DNA of 64,000 nucleotides, from assembly GCF_041912895.1 (NCBI RefSeq), contig NZ_JAYSGI010000003.1, forward strand, positions 210,041-274,040. The letters are read 5' to 3'. The DNA is from Pelagerythrobacter sp041912895 (GTDB taxonomy: Bacteria; Pseudomonadota; Alphaproteobacteria; Sphingomonadales; Sphingomonadaceae). The notes under the pieces are model-generated. The model did not search any database. It was given only the letters and a program-made list of their open reading frames with translations, and was not told where the DNA came from. Positions 24,905 to 33,785 of this stretch are shown here, one piece after another. Position numbers and translations under genes: made by a program. Positions within the stretch are counted from its first letter, which is position 1, and every line of letters starts with the position of its first letter.

Positions 24905-25344
24905 TCCGGCTTCGAGACCGGATAGGCGATGATGATCGAGAGTGGCTCGGGCCCGACCTGACGCATTCCAACCACCGCGCCGTCATAGAGATAGGCGGCC
25001 ATGCCGGGGCCGAGTTCGGCCTCGACGCCGTCCGACACGACCACCCCGCGGCCCGAGGTGACGTAATAGACCTCGTCGTGCGCGATCGGATGTTCGCCGA
25101 TCGCCGCGCCGGGATCGAGCACCCGGCGGCGGAATTCCATCGTGCGCGGCTGGGGCGCGGCGTCGCTGATCCGGTAGGCGGTCGACATGCCGATGGCGCC
25201 GTGGGGCGGCGCCTCGCGCACCGCCACCTCGGCTTCGGTTACGACGACCATGGGTGGGGCCGCCCCGGCCGGGGGACTGCCCGACGCGGCGGCGCAGGCG
25301 GGCAACGCGGCCACGAGCGCGACCGCGGCGATCGTGCGGGTCAT
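24901..25344 (-). CDS. Exported cupin-domain lipoprotein (possible KdgF-like step)
   Basis: A 147-residue protein with a lipobox (AALPAC, Cys at about 17) and a single cupin domain. The first cupin motif is recognisable (PGAAIGEHPIAHDEVYYVTSGRG, cited in two parts: GAAIGEHPIAHDE and VYYVTSGRG). The second motif (GPGMAAYLYDGAVVGM) lacks its usual His. It overlaps the pectate lyase stop as ATGA, so it is co-translated with it. KdgF, a cupin, linearises unsaturated uronates, but it is cytoplasmic; this exported cupin may act on lyase products or only bind sugar. The assignment to KdgF is a guess. Confidence 0.75.
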   Translation of the reverse strand: MTRTIAAVALVAALPACAAASGSPPAGAAPPMVVVTEAEVAVREAPPHGAIGMSTAYRISDAAPQPRTMEFRRRVLDPGAAIGEHPIAHDEVYYVTSGRGVVVSDGVEAELGPGMAAYLYDGAVVGMRQVGPEPLSIIIAYPVSKPD

Positions 25345-26684
25345 TGCTCGACCTCGCGCATCGCACGGTCGCGCGGCGACAAGTGCTCCTGTGCGCCTTC
25401 GCTCTGGCCGGGGTAATGGCCGCTCTTCGGCGTCATCGTGTCGAGGTTCCAGTCCGCTTCGCGGAACGGGGCGCTGGTCGCCTCGATCTCGGGATAGCCG
25501 CCGACCTCGTCTTCCGAATCGATCACGTCGCCACGACCTTCGGCGATGAAGAAGAGCACGCGGATCTCCTCCTCTCCGCGATCCCACGGGCGCGCGCCGG
25601 CTGTGGCGAGCACCGTCGTCTCGACGTCCTGCACCGGCAGGATGTCGTAGCCCGACAGGTCGGTAAGCGGCTCGTCCGCGCGGATCAGCTCGGCCCTCGT
25701 CTCGCCGTAGCGGCCGAACTCGGGAAGCGCGTTGCCGTGCCGATCGACCGCGAGGTTGTCGCGCCCGTAGTAGGCGAGATCGCCCACCCCGCCGAGCATC
25801 AGGAACGGCAGCCCCTCGTCGGTGTCGTTGCCGCCGCGCATAACATTGCCGACCGCGGTGATCTCGCCGGTGACGTGCGGATGATCGACCCATTCGAGGT
25901 CCATCAGGTTGTAGTGTACCGCGCGGTGCTGCGGATTGTAGATCAGGTTGTTGACCATCAGCACCTGCGCGCCGCCCTTCACCAGCGGATGCCGCTCGAC
26001 GTTGTGCGCCCAGACATTGCGGTCGAAGACGATGCCGGTGGCGTTGTCGTGGATCAGCGAGCCTTTCGAATGCTCGCCCTTCGGGTGGCTCGAATTCGCG
26101 AGGCCTTCGGCCGCGAGGTTGAGGCGGAAGGTCACGTTGTGGCTGGTGCCCGCGCGCCATTCCTCGACCGTGTTGCCGGTAAAGCGCGGGCCGCTGGCGG
26201 ACATGTTCTCGTCCAGCGCCCACATGAAGGTGTTGTTCTCGATCAGGACGTTCGCCGCCGCTGCCGTGGAGAAGGCGTCCGCCTCCCATCCGCTCATTCG
26301 CGGCTGGCCGTCGGCGCCGGTGAGCACGCGCAAGTGGCTGATCTTCACATCGTGCGTCTTGAGGTCGATCCCGCCACGCAGCAGCGTGATACCGGGGGAG
26401 GGCGCGGTCTGCCCGGCGATGGTGACGAACGGCTCGTCGATCGACAGCACCGAACGTTCGAGGTCGATCGCGCCGCCGACTTCGAACACGATGATTCGCC
26501 GCCCTTCGGCCGCCAGTGCTTCGGCGAGGCTGCCCGGCCCGTCCTTGTCGAGCGTGGTCACGCGGATGATCCGGCCCCCGGCGCCGCCTTGAGTGGGATC
26601 GGCCGGCTGGGCCGCGAGCGGTGCGGCAAGGGCGAGCGAAAATGCTGCGATCCCCAGCGTCACGGCGGTGATTTTCTTTTTCAT
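25341..26684 (-). CDS. Pectate lyase, right-handed parallel beta-helix
   Basis: A 447-residue secreted protein. A Sec signal peptide (MKKK, then hydrophobic, ending PLAAQ) is followed by a beta-helix fold. Segments typical of pectate lyase-like enzymes are GGRIIRVTTLDKDGPGSLAE, IIVFEVGGAIDL, FVTIAGQTAPSPGITLLRGG, the metal/active-site region around SGWEADAFSTAA, and NVWAHNVERHPLVKGGAQVL. It should cleave polygalacturonate by beta-elimination to 4,5-unsaturated products feeding the KduD branch. I chose the ATG at 26684 for its GAGAGGAGA upstream and for the signal peptide. It is divergent from the TonB receptor, and an operator-like site lies 55 bases upstream. Confidence 0.88.
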   Translation of the reverse strand: MKKKITAVTLGIAAFSLALAAPLAAQPADPTQGGAGGRIIRVTTLDKDGPGSLAEALAAEGRRIIVFEVGGAIDLERSVLSIDEPFVTIAGQTAPSPGITLLRGGIDLKTHDVKISHLRVLTGADGQPRMSGWEADAFSTAAAANVLIENNTFMWALDENMSASGPRFTGNTVEEWRAGTSHNVTFRLNLAAEGLANSSHPKGEHSKGSLIHDNATGIVFDRNVWAHNVERHPLVKGGAQVLMVNNLIYNPQHRAVHYNLMDLEWVDHPHVTGEITAVGNVMRGGNDTDEGLPFLMLGGVGDLAYYGRDNLAVDRHGNALPEFGRYGETRAELIRADEPLTDLSGYDILPVQDVETTVLATAGARPWDRGEEEIRVLFFIAEGRGDVIDSEDEVGGYPEIEATSAPFREADWNLDTMTPKSGHYPGQSEGAQEHLSPRDRAMREVEQ

Positions 26685-26739
26685 CGGTTCTCCTCTCCAA
26701 CACAACTTGACAAGCCTTGGACGTATATGCAATGAAAAA

Positions 26740-26756
26740 TGACACCGGTTACCAAA
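26740..26756. promoter_or_regulatory. Operator-like site 3 (pectate lyase promoter)
   Basis: TGACACCGGTTACCAAA shares the ACCGGT-centred core with the other sites in the locus. It lies 55 bases upstream of the pectate lyase start and about 90 bases from site 4, so each divergent promoter has its own site. Confidence 0.72.
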
Positions 26757-26829
26757 CAAGCCGGGATGGGAGTTATCGGATGTCGGATGGGCCGGCGGGG
26801 AAGAGCCCCGTCGCATGGCCCGCCCCCAA

Positions 26830-26844
26830 AAGACACCGGTGCCA
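26830..26844 (+). promoter_or_regulatory. Operator-like site 4 (TonB receptor promoter/leader)
   Basis: AAGACACCGGTGCCA, followed by ATTTGG, is the most symmetrical version of the core (GACACCGGTGCC). It ends 15 bases before the TonB receptor ATG and next to its GGAGGAG ribosome binding site. It could block elongation or overlap a leaderless-type promoter. Confidence 0.68.
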
Positions 26845-26859
26845 ATTTGGGGAGGAGCT

Positions 26860-29616
26860 ATGAACAGCCGTTTCGTTTCGCGTCGTGCCAAGGCCCTGCT
26901 GCTCGCGAGCGGCGCCGTGCTTTTGCCGAGCGCCGCAGCCGCGCAGGATAGCGCGACACTCGATCCCGCAGAAGTCGGTGAGGAGGCCGTCGCCGACGTC
27001 GCCGCCACCGAGAACGTGATCGTCGTGTCCGGTTTTCGCGAATCGCTCAACGCCGCGATCGACGCCAAGCGCGACGCGGTCGGCCAGGTCGACGTGATCG
27101 TGGCCGAGGATATCGCCAAGTTCCCCGACACCAACCTGGCCGAATCGCTCCAGCGCATTCCGGGCGTGGCCATCGAACGCGATGCGGGCGAAGGGCGGCA
27201 GATCACCGTGCGCGGCCTCGGCGCGCAGTTCACGCGTGTGCGCGTCAACGGAATGGAAACGATCGCGACCTCGGTCGACGGCGCTTCGTTCAACCGCGAC
27301 CGCGCGTTCGACTTCAACGTCTTCGCGTCCGAACTGTTCAACTCGATCGTGGTCAACAAGACCGCTTCGGCCAAGCTCGACGAGGGTTCGCTCGGCGCGG
27401 TGATCGATCTCAACACCGGCAGCCCGCTCGCCTATGGCGCGGGCACCAAGCTCGTCGCTTCGGCGCAGGCGCGCTACAACACGCTGAACGAGGACATTTC
27501 GCCGCGTCTCGCCGGCCTCGCCGCGTGGACCAATGCCGACGAAACGTTCGGGGTTTCGGCCTCGGTTGCCTGGTCGAAGTACGAGACGCCCGAACTGGGC
27601 AACAATTCGGTGCGCTGGGCGCAGGCCGCATTCCGCTCGGTCGACGGGGTCGACTGCGCCGCGAACCCTGCCGACGCTGGTTGCGCCGAAGTCGCCGACG
27701 CCTTCCACCCGCGCATTCCGCGCTACGGCCTGGTCAACCACGAGCGCGAGCGCCTGGGCGCCACCGGCGCGATCCAGTTCCGCCCATCCGACCGCACCAA
27801 CATCGAGGTCAACGCGCTCTATTCGAACTTCAAGGAAGATCGCGACGAATACTGGGGCGAAGTCTTGCTGCGCTCCGAGGAAGACGGGATCGACGTCACC
27901 AACTACACCATCGATGGCGACAACAATCTCATCCGCGCGGATCTGAACAATGCCTATATCCGCAACGAGCGCTATCACCGCGAAAGCGAAACCGATTTCT
28001 ACCAGATTTCGGGCAAGCTGGAGCAGGGCTTCGGCGATTTCAACGCCACCCTGTTCGGCGGGATTTCCAAATCCGATGCGTCGATTCCGGTCGAGACGAG
28101 CCTGATGTTCGACGATCTCGACGGCGTCTACAGCTACGATTACACGGACATGGAATTCCCGCTGCTGGTGTTCGGCACCGACGTGACCGATCCGACCAAT
28201 TTCGAGCTCGCCGAATTCCGCGACCGCCCGAGCAGCGTCGAGAACAAGTTCAAGACCGTTTCGTTCGACCTCGAGTGGGAGGCGACCGACGGGCTGGTGC
28301 TGTCGGCCGGGCCGTTCTTCCGGCAGTACGACTTCTTCACCACCGGCGCGCGGCGCGACAGCACCTATTGCGCCGCCTTCGACTGCGCGCCGGGCACCAA
28401 CGGGCTTCCCGTCACCGCCGATATCGCCGAACTGTTCGAGCTCGGCGACGCCGGGCAGCCCGACGGCAACACGAATTCGTGGGTCGTCCCCGATCTCGAC
28501 GCGATCACCGACCTGATCGATCTCTACGGCATCCCCGCGGTCACCGCGCAGGGCGACGAGCGCGAGGTGCGCGAGCAGACGAAGGGCGGATATTTCCAGA
28601 CCGATTTCGACATCGATCCGGGCGTGAGGATAACGGGCAACTTCGGCGTCCGGTACATTCGCACCGACCAGCGCTCGCGCGGGTTCGTCAGCGGGCAGTA
28701 CGTCACGATCGAACGCGATTACGACGATTTCCTCCCCGCGGTGAACGTCAACGTCTTTCCGACCGACGATTTCATCATCCGTGGGGCGATCGCCAAGGTG
28801 CTCACGCGTCCGTCGCTCGGCAGCCTCACGCCGGGCGGCTCGGTCGACCAGTTCAACTTCCGTATCTCGACTGGCAACCCGTTCATCGAGCCCTACCGAG
28901 CGACCAACTACGACCTGTCGTTCGAATGGTACTTCGACCAGGGGGCGCTGCTCTCGCTCGCGCTGTTCCAGAAGGACGTCGAGAGTTTCCCGATCGGCGA
29001 TTCGATCGAGATCACCTACGCCCAGAGCGGGTTGCCGCTCTCGCTCCTCACGCCCGGCACGCCCGCCTACCAGGCGGTGGTCGACGGCGAAGATCCGGGG
29101 CGACTGTTCGAATCGCGTACGACGATCAACGGCGAGGGCGCGAGTATAAAGGGCGCCGAGCTGGGCCTGAACCTGCCGTTCTCGGTCTTCGGCGACGCGT
29201 TGAGCGACTTCGGTGTGCTCGGCAACGTGACGTATGTCGACAGCTCGGCGGATACGGATTTCGGTGGCGATGTCGGGGTTCTCACCCGCTCGTTCTTCGG
29301 CGTGTCGAAGTATTCGGCGAACGGCACGGTCTATTACGACAACGGCCGCTTCTCGGTCCGCGTCTCGGGCGCCTACCGCAGCGAGTACATCACCGGCAGC
29401 AGCGGCAACAACAACATCTACGAAGGGTTCGACCCGACGTTCAACCTCGATGCCTCGATCCGCTACAAGCTGACCGACAACATCGAACTGACGCTCGACG
29501 GGAACAACCTGACCGACGAATACCGCTATCGCTGGGTCGACGATTTCGCCCGCCGCAATTACGAGAACAACCACTTCGGGCGGATCATCATGGCCGGCGC
29601 ACGCGTCGAATTCTGA
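26860..29616 (+). CDS. TonB-dependent receptor of the Xanthomonas/Caulobacter carbohydrate type
   Basis: A 918-residue outer-membrane receptor. A signal peptide (ending SAAAAQD) is followed by a TonB-box-like region (ENVIVVSGFRESLNAAID). The plug includes DIAKFPDTNLAESLQRIPGV and QITVRGLGAQFTRVRVNGME, the signature of the large Xanth/Caul receptor group. The barrel ends GARVEF with the terminal Phe. These receptors often import plant-derived oligosaccharides, and the locus points to oligogalacturonides. GGAGGAG at 26851 supports the ATG at 26860. It heads a co-directional group that continues through the TRAP permease genes. Confidence 0.93.
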   Translation: MNSRFVSRRAKALLLASGAVLLPSAAAAQDSATLDPAEVGEEAVADVAATENVIVVSGFRESLNAAIDAKRDAVGQVDVIVAEDIAKFPDTNLAESLQRIPGVAIERDAGEGRQITVRGLGAQFTRVRVNGMETIATSVDGASFNRDRAFDFNVFASELFNSIVVNKTASAKLDEGSLGAVIDLNTGSPLAYGAGTKLVASAQARYNTLNEDISPRLAGLAAWTNADETFGVSASVAWSKYETPELGNNSVRWAQAAFRSVDGVDCAANPADAGCAEVADAFHPRIPRYGLVNHERERLGATGAIQFRPSDRTNIEVNALYSNFKEDRDEYWGEVLLRSEEDGIDVTNYTIDGDNNLIRADLNNAYIRNERYHRESETDFYQISGKLEQGFGDFNATLFGGISKSDASIPVETSLMFDDLDGVYSYDYTDMEFPLLVFGTDVTDPTNFELAEFRDRPSSVENKFKTVSFDLEWEATDGLVLSAGPFFRQYDFFTTGARRDSTYCAAFDCAPGTNGLPVTADIAELFELGDAGQPDGNTNSWVVPDLDAITDLIDLYGIPAVTAQGDEREVREQTKGGYFQTDFDIDPGVRITGNFGVRYIRTDQRSRGFVSGQYVTIERDYDDFLPAVNVNVFPTDDFIIRGAIAKVLTRPSLGSLTPGGSVDQFNFRISTGNPFIEPYRATNYDLSFEWYFDQGALLSLALFQKDVESFPIGDSIEITYAQSGLPLSLLTPGTPAYQAVVDGEDPGRLFESRTTINGEGASIKGAELGLNLPFSVFGDALSDFGVLGNVTYVDSSADTDFGGDVGVLTRSFFGVSKYSANGTVYYDNGRFSVRVSGAYRSEYITGSSGNNNIYEGFDPTFNLDASIRYKLTDNIELTLDGNNLTDEYRYRWVDDFARRNYENNHFGRIIMAGARVEF

Positions 29617-29652
29617 CGGGCCCCGAGGGTCGCAAACAAGGCGGGTCTGCAG

Positions 29653-30654
29653 ATGAAGAGCGATCGCAGGACACTGCTCGGAGCTGGCGTGCTCATGTCG
29701 ATCTTCGGGTCGGCCAGGCTTGCGGCGCAGACCGCGCCGCCGGCGGCCGGGGGGGAGCTTCCCCCCGGCCTGCCGCAGCCCGGGGAAACCATCGATCTCT
29801 GGCCGAACGGCGCGCCGGGCATGCCCGCGCAGCCACCGGTCGAGACAACCACCGAGCGATCGGAAGACGCGCTCGTGACCGACCGCGCGGTGCTGGGTAT
29901 CACGGTGCCCCGCATGGCGGTGTTCCGGCCCGACCGGCCCAACGGGGCGGCGGTGCTGTTGATGCCGGGCGGCGGCTACCGTCATGTCGTGGTCGACAAG
30001 GAGGGCTACGAGATGGCCCGCTGGCTGACCGCGCGTGGTTTCACCGCTTTCGTGCTGTTCTATCGCTTGCCCTACGACGGCTGGGAGGCAGGGCCCGATG
30101 TCTGCCTGTCGGACGCGCAGCGCGCCATGCGGCTGATCCGCCATCGCCACGCCGACTTCGCGATCGATCCCGAGCGCGTGGCCGCGATGGGCTTTTCCGC
30201 CGGCGGTCACCTCTGCGCCGATCTCGGCACCCGCTTCGCGCGCAGGACATACGCGCCGGTCGACGATGCCGATGCGCTGAGCGCGAAGCCGGTCTGCGCC
30301 GCGCCGATCTATCCGGTTGTATCGATGAGCCTGCCGCACGCGCACCCCGGGTCGCGCGAATTGCTGCTCGGTGCCGACCCGTCGCCAGAGCTGGAGGCGG
30401 CGCATTCGCCCGACCGCATGATGCCCGGCGACGCGCCGCCGTTCTTCCTGCTCCATGCGGAAGACGACGACGTTGTGCCGGTCGAGAACACGCTGCTGTT
30501 GCGTGCCGGGCTGAAGGCGCGCGGCATTCGGGTGGAAACGCATCTGTTCGAGCATGGCGGACACGGCTTCGGGCTGCGCAAGGCGGTCGGCAAGCCGGTG
30601 GAGGCGTGGCCCGAACTCTGGCGCGCATGGACGAAAGGGGCGGGACTGGGATGA
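29653..30654 (+). CDS. Exported alpha/beta-hydrolase, acetylesterase-like
   Basis: A 333-residue hydrolase with a twin-arginine-like signal (DRRTLLGAGVLMSIFG, ending RLAAQ). Motifs are VLLMPGGGYRHVVVDKEG (oxyanion-hole HGGG-like loop), the nucleophile elbow MGFSAGGHLCADL, and an acid/His pair in LLHAEDDDVVPVENT and HGGHGFGL. This is the pattern of sugar acetylesterases and xylan/pectin esterases. In this locus it may deacetylate pectin or side-chain sugars. The stop overlaps the GH43 gene start as ATGA. Confidence 0.87.
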   Translation: MKSDRRTLLGAGVLMSIFGSARLAAQTAPPAAGGELPPGLPQPGETIDLWPNGAPGMPAQPPVETTTERSEDALVTDRAVLGITVPRMAVFRPDRPNGAAVLLMPGGGYRHVVVDKEGYEMARWLTARGFTAFVLFYRLPYDGWEAGPDVCLSDAQRAMRLIRHRHADFAIDPERVAAMGFSAGGHLCADLGTRFARRTYAPVDDADALSAKPVCAAPIYPVVSMSLPHAHPGSRELLLGADPSPELEAAHSPDRMMPGDAPPFFLLHAEDDDVVPVENTLLLRAGLKARGIRVETHLFEHGGHGFGLRKAVGKPVEAWPELWRAWTKGAGLG

Positions 30655-32276
30655 ATTTTCGCGCAGACAGGCGATCGCTTCTGGCAGGGGCAGGTGCGGC
30701 GGGGTTCGCTTCGGCGGTCGGCTTTGCACCCGGCGCGGCGCGCGCGCAGGCGTCGGCGCAAGGCGCTTCGACAGAGCGCTCCTACCGCCGCGGTTTCGAC
30801 AACCAGCGCGTGCCCGATCAGGGTGATGGCACGTTCCTCAACCCGCTGATCTCCGGCGATCGGCCCGATCCCGCGGTGCTCAAGGACGGCGACGACTACT
30901 ATGTCACGTTCTCGACCTTCGATGCCTATCCGGGGCTGACGATCTGGCATTCGCGCGATCTGGTGAACTGGCGGCCGCTCCAGCCCGCGCTCTACCGCAA
31001 CATCGGCTCGGTCTGGGCGCCGAGCCTGCACAAGGATCGCGGGCGCTACCTGCTCTACATCCCGGTTAAGGCGCAGCCGAACGATACGTTCGTGACCTGG
31101 GCGGACAGCATCGAAGGGCCGTGGAGCGATCCCGTCCCGCTGGGCCTGCCCGATCACATCGACCCTTGCCATGCCGTGGCGGAAGACGGCAGCCGCTGGC
31201 TGTTCCTGTCGGGCGGCGACCGGGTGCGCCTGTCCGAAGACAACCTCTCGCTCGCGGGCGAGATCGAGCACGTCTACGATCCCTGGCGCTATCCGTCGGA
31301 CTGGGTGGTCGAGGGCTTCGCGCCGGAAGGGCCGAAGATCCATCGCATCGGCGACTGGTTCTACATGCTGACCGCGATCGGCGGGACCGCCGGGCCGCCC
31401 ACCGGCCACATGGTGATCGCGGCCCGCTCGCGCTCGCTGCACGGGCCGTGGGAGCATCACCCGGGCAATCCGCTGGTGCGCACGACCTCGATCGACGAAG
31501 CCTGGTGGTCGCGTGGCCACGCCTCGCTGGTCGAAGGGCCGGACGGGAGCTGGTGGTCGCTCTATCACGGCTATGAAAACGACTTCTGGACGCTGGGCCG
31601 CCAGTGCCTGCTCGATCCGGTGCGCTTCACGCCCGACGGCTGGTTCGAGATGACCGGTGGCGACCTGTCGCGCCCGATCGCCAAGCCCAAGGGCGGCGAG
31701 GCGCAGCCGCACGGCATGACGCTGAGCGACGATTTCTCGGGGCCGCTGGCGCTCGGCAGCAAGTGGGCGTTCTTCCGCCCCGGCGCGGACGAAGAGGCGC
31801 GCGTGCGCGTGGCGGACGGCGCGTTGCACTTCGCCGGGCGGGGCGAGGCCCCTTCGACCGGCTCGCCGCTGCTGCTCACCGCGGGCGACCGCAGCTACAG
31901 CTTCGAATGCGACATCGAGATCGCGCCGGGCGGACGCGCTGGGCTGATCCTGTTCTACGACGACAAGCTCTATTGCGGGCTGGGCTTCGACGGCGAGCGG
32001 TTCGTGACGCACCAGTACGGGATCGAGCGCGCGCGCCCCGATAACCCGCACGGTGGCCGGATGCGAATGCGGGTCACCAACCGCGAGAACATCGTGACGT
32101 TCGACACGAGCGGCGACGATGGGCGCACCTGGCACCGGTTCGACCGCGGGATGGAGGTGTCGGGCTATCATCACAACGTGCGCGGCGGGTTCCTCATGCT
32201 GCGCCCGGGGCTCTATGCTGCCGGTCCGGGCGAAGCGAAGTTCCGCGATTTCCGCTTCACCGCGCTCGACGACTGA
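30651..32276 (+). CDS. Glycoside hydrolase family 43 with C-terminal beta-sandwich
   Basis: A 541-residue exported enzyme. A Tat-type signal (DRRSLLAGAGAAGF) ends at about residue 33. The five-bladed propeller begins FLNPLISGDRPDPAVL (catalytic Asp), continues through IGSVWAPSLHKDRGRYLLYI, and has the probable general acid in VEGFAPEGPKIH. From about residue 360 a concanavalin-like sandwich (DDFSGPLALGSKWAFF ... GGRAGLILFYDDKLYCGLGF) is typical of beta-xylosidase/arabinofuranosidase GH43 proteins. It probably trims arabinose or xylose side chains of pectin. It overlaps the esterase gene and ends 19 bases before the TRAP genes. Confidence 0.9.
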   Translation: MNFRADRRSLLAGAGAAGFASAVGFAPGAARAQASAQGASTERSYRRGFDNQRVPDQGDGTFLNPLISGDRPDPAVLKDGDDYYVTFSTFDAYPGLTIWHSRDLVNWRPLQPALYRNIGSVWAPSLHKDRGRYLLYIPVKAQPNDTFVTWADSIEGPWSDPVPLGLPDHIDPCHAVAEDGSRWLFLSGGDRVRLSEDNLSLAGEIEHVYDPWRYPSDWVVEGFAPEGPKIHRIGDWFYMLTAIGGTAGPPTGHMVIAARSRSLHGPWEHHPGNPLVRTTSIDEAWWSRGHASLVEGPDGSWWSLYHGYENDFWTLGRQCLLDPVRFTPDGWFEMTGGDLSRPIAKPKGGEAQPHGMTLSDDFSGPLALGSKWAFFRPGADEEARVRVADGALHFAGRGEAPSTGSPLLLTAGDRSYSFECDIEIAPGGRAGLILFYDDKLYCGLGFDGERFVTHQYGIERARPDNPHGGRMRMRVTNRENIVTFDTSGDDGRTWHRFDRGMEVSGYHHNVRGGFLMLRPGLYAAGPGEAKFRDFRFTALDD

Positions 32277-32295
32277 AAAGGACGCTCACCCACCG

Positions 32296-33303
32296 ATGCC
32301 GGACCGTAGCCACATCTCGCGCCGCTCGCTGCTGGCAGGCGGCATCGCGCTTTCGGCAGCCGTGGCGCTGCCCGGGTGCAAGGCGCAGATGACCGGGCTT
32401 CTCACCAGCGCCGACGCGCATCCGGCAGACTATCCCACGGTGCGCGCGGTCGAATTCATGGGGCGTTGGCTGGCCGAGCGGACCGCCGGACGGCTAGGCA
32501 TCAAGGTCTTCCCCGGCGGACAGCTCGGCAGCGAAACCGACACGCTCGAGATCACCAGCTTCGGCGGGCTCGACATCAACCGGGTGAACTTCGCGCCGCT
32601 CAATTCGGTCGAGCCGATGACGCTGCCGTTCTCGTTGCCGTTCGTGTTCGAATCGGTCGCGCACATGCGGCGCGTGGTCGACAGCGCGGTGGGCGACGAG
32701 GTGCTCGCCGCGATGGAACCGCACGGGTTGATCGGGCTGTGCATCTACGATTCGGGCGCGCGCAATTTCTACAACACCCGCCGCGCGATCCGGACCCCGG
32801 CGGATATGGCTGGGCTCAAGCTGCGGGTGCCCGCGTCGGACCTCTATGTCGCGATGATCAACGCGATGGGCGCGAACGCGGTGCCGATCCCTTACAACGA
32901 GGTTTACCAGTCGCTCGCCCAAGGCGTGATCGACGGGGCGGAGAACAACTGGCCCTCGTTCGTCAGCGCGCGGCATTACGAGGTGGCGAACTACCTGAGC
33001 CTGTCCGAGCATCTGCTCACCCCCGAAGCGCTGGTGATGAGCAAGGCGAGCTGGGACAATATGCCGCCCGGCGATCGCGCGCTGGTGCGGCAGGCCGCGC
33101 AGCTGTCGGTCGCCGAAATGCGCCGCCTGTGGGACGCGCGCGTCGAGGAAGCGAAGGCGACGATCGCGCAATCGTCGGTCGAGGTGAACGAGGTCGACAA
33201 GGAGGCCTTCTCGGCGCTGATGCGGCCGGTGTGGGACCGGTTCATCACCACGCCGGCGCAGAAAGCGATGGTCGCGCGGATTCTCGAAATGGGGGAGGGG
33301 TGA
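32296..33303 (+). CDS. TRAP transporter solute-binding protein (DctP family)
   Basis: A 335-residue extracytoplasmic binding protein. It combines a twin-arginine motif (SRRSLLAGG) with a lipobox (VALPGC, Cys at about 28), so it may be an exported, membrane-anchored lipoprotein. DctP family features are PGGQLGSETDTLEITSFGGL, the conserved Arg region GARNFYNTRRAIRTPADMAG, LKLRVPAS, and NEVYQSLAQGVIDGAENNWP. Such TRAP proteins bind uronates and other organic acids, so galacturonate or oligogalacturonate is the likely ligand. It precedes the two permease genes. Confidence 0.92.
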   Translation: MPDRSHISRRSLLAGGIALSAAVALPGCKAQMTGLLTSADAHPADYPTVRAVEFMGRWLAERTAGRLGIKVFPGGQLGSETDTLEITSFGGLDINRVNFAPLNSVEPMTLPFSLPFVFESVAHMRRVVDSAVGDEVLAAMEPHGLIGLCIYDSGARNFYNTRRAIRTPADMAGLKLRVPASDLYVAMINAMGANAVPIPYNEVYQSLAQGVIDGAENNWPSFVSARHYEVANYLSLSEHLLTPEALVMSKASWDNMPPGDRALVRQAAQLSVAEMRRLWDARVEEAKATIAQSSVEVNEVDKEAFSALMRPVWDRFITTPAQKAMVARILEMGEG

Positions 33304-33305
33304 AA

Positions 33306-33785
33306 ATGGCCGCGACGATTGCGCGCCTGCTGGTGGCGTTCGGCTCGGCCGGGCTGGTCGCGATGACCGCGGTCATCGGCTGGCAGGTCTTCGGGCGCTT
33401 CGTGCTCGATGCAAGCCCTTCGTGGACCGAGCAGGCCTCGCTCGTGCTGATGATCTGGTACGTCATGTTCGCGTCCGCCGCGGGCGTGTGGGAAGGCTTC
33501 CACATCCGCATCGCGTTGCTCGAGGAACGGCTGGGTGAGAAGGCGCGGCCGCTCGCGCGGATCGTCGCCACGGTGGTGGCCGCGATCGGCCTCGTATTGC
33601 TCGTCTATGGCGCGCAGATGTGCTGGATCGTGCGCGGCAACGTGATCCCCTCGCTCGGGATCAGCCGCGCGGTCGCCTATTTCCCGCTGCCCGTTTCGGG
33701 CCTGCTGATGGCGCTGTTCGCGCTGCCGCAGATCCTCACCGGGCGGCATCCCGCCGACCGGGCGGCAGAGGAAGGGGCCGCCTAA
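33306..33785 (+). CDS. TRAP transporter small permease subunit (DctQ family)
   Basis: A 159-residue inner-membrane protein with four predicted membrane segments. The DctQ pattern is visible in VIGWQVFGRFVLDASPSWTEQ and in VWEGFHIRI. The ATG at 33306 has GGGGGAGGGG just upstream; a GTG at 33300 is also in frame. The stop overlaps the large permease start (TAATG). Confidence 0.92.
   Translation: MAATIARLLVAFGSAGLVAMTAVIGWQVFGRFVLDASPSWTEQASLVLMIWYVMFASAAGVWEGFHIRIALLEERLGEKARPLARIVATVVAAIGLVLLVYGAQMCWIVRGNVIPSLGISRAVAYFPLPVSGLLMALFALPQILTGRHPADRAAEEGAA

Noticed and set aside
26773..30729. A 1318-codon open frame on the minus strand opposite the TonB receptor and esterase genes
   Set aside because: It is antisense to clearly recognisable proteins, its product is an Arg/Asp/Val-rich low-complexity sequence without domains, and long antisense frames are expected in GC-rich codon use.
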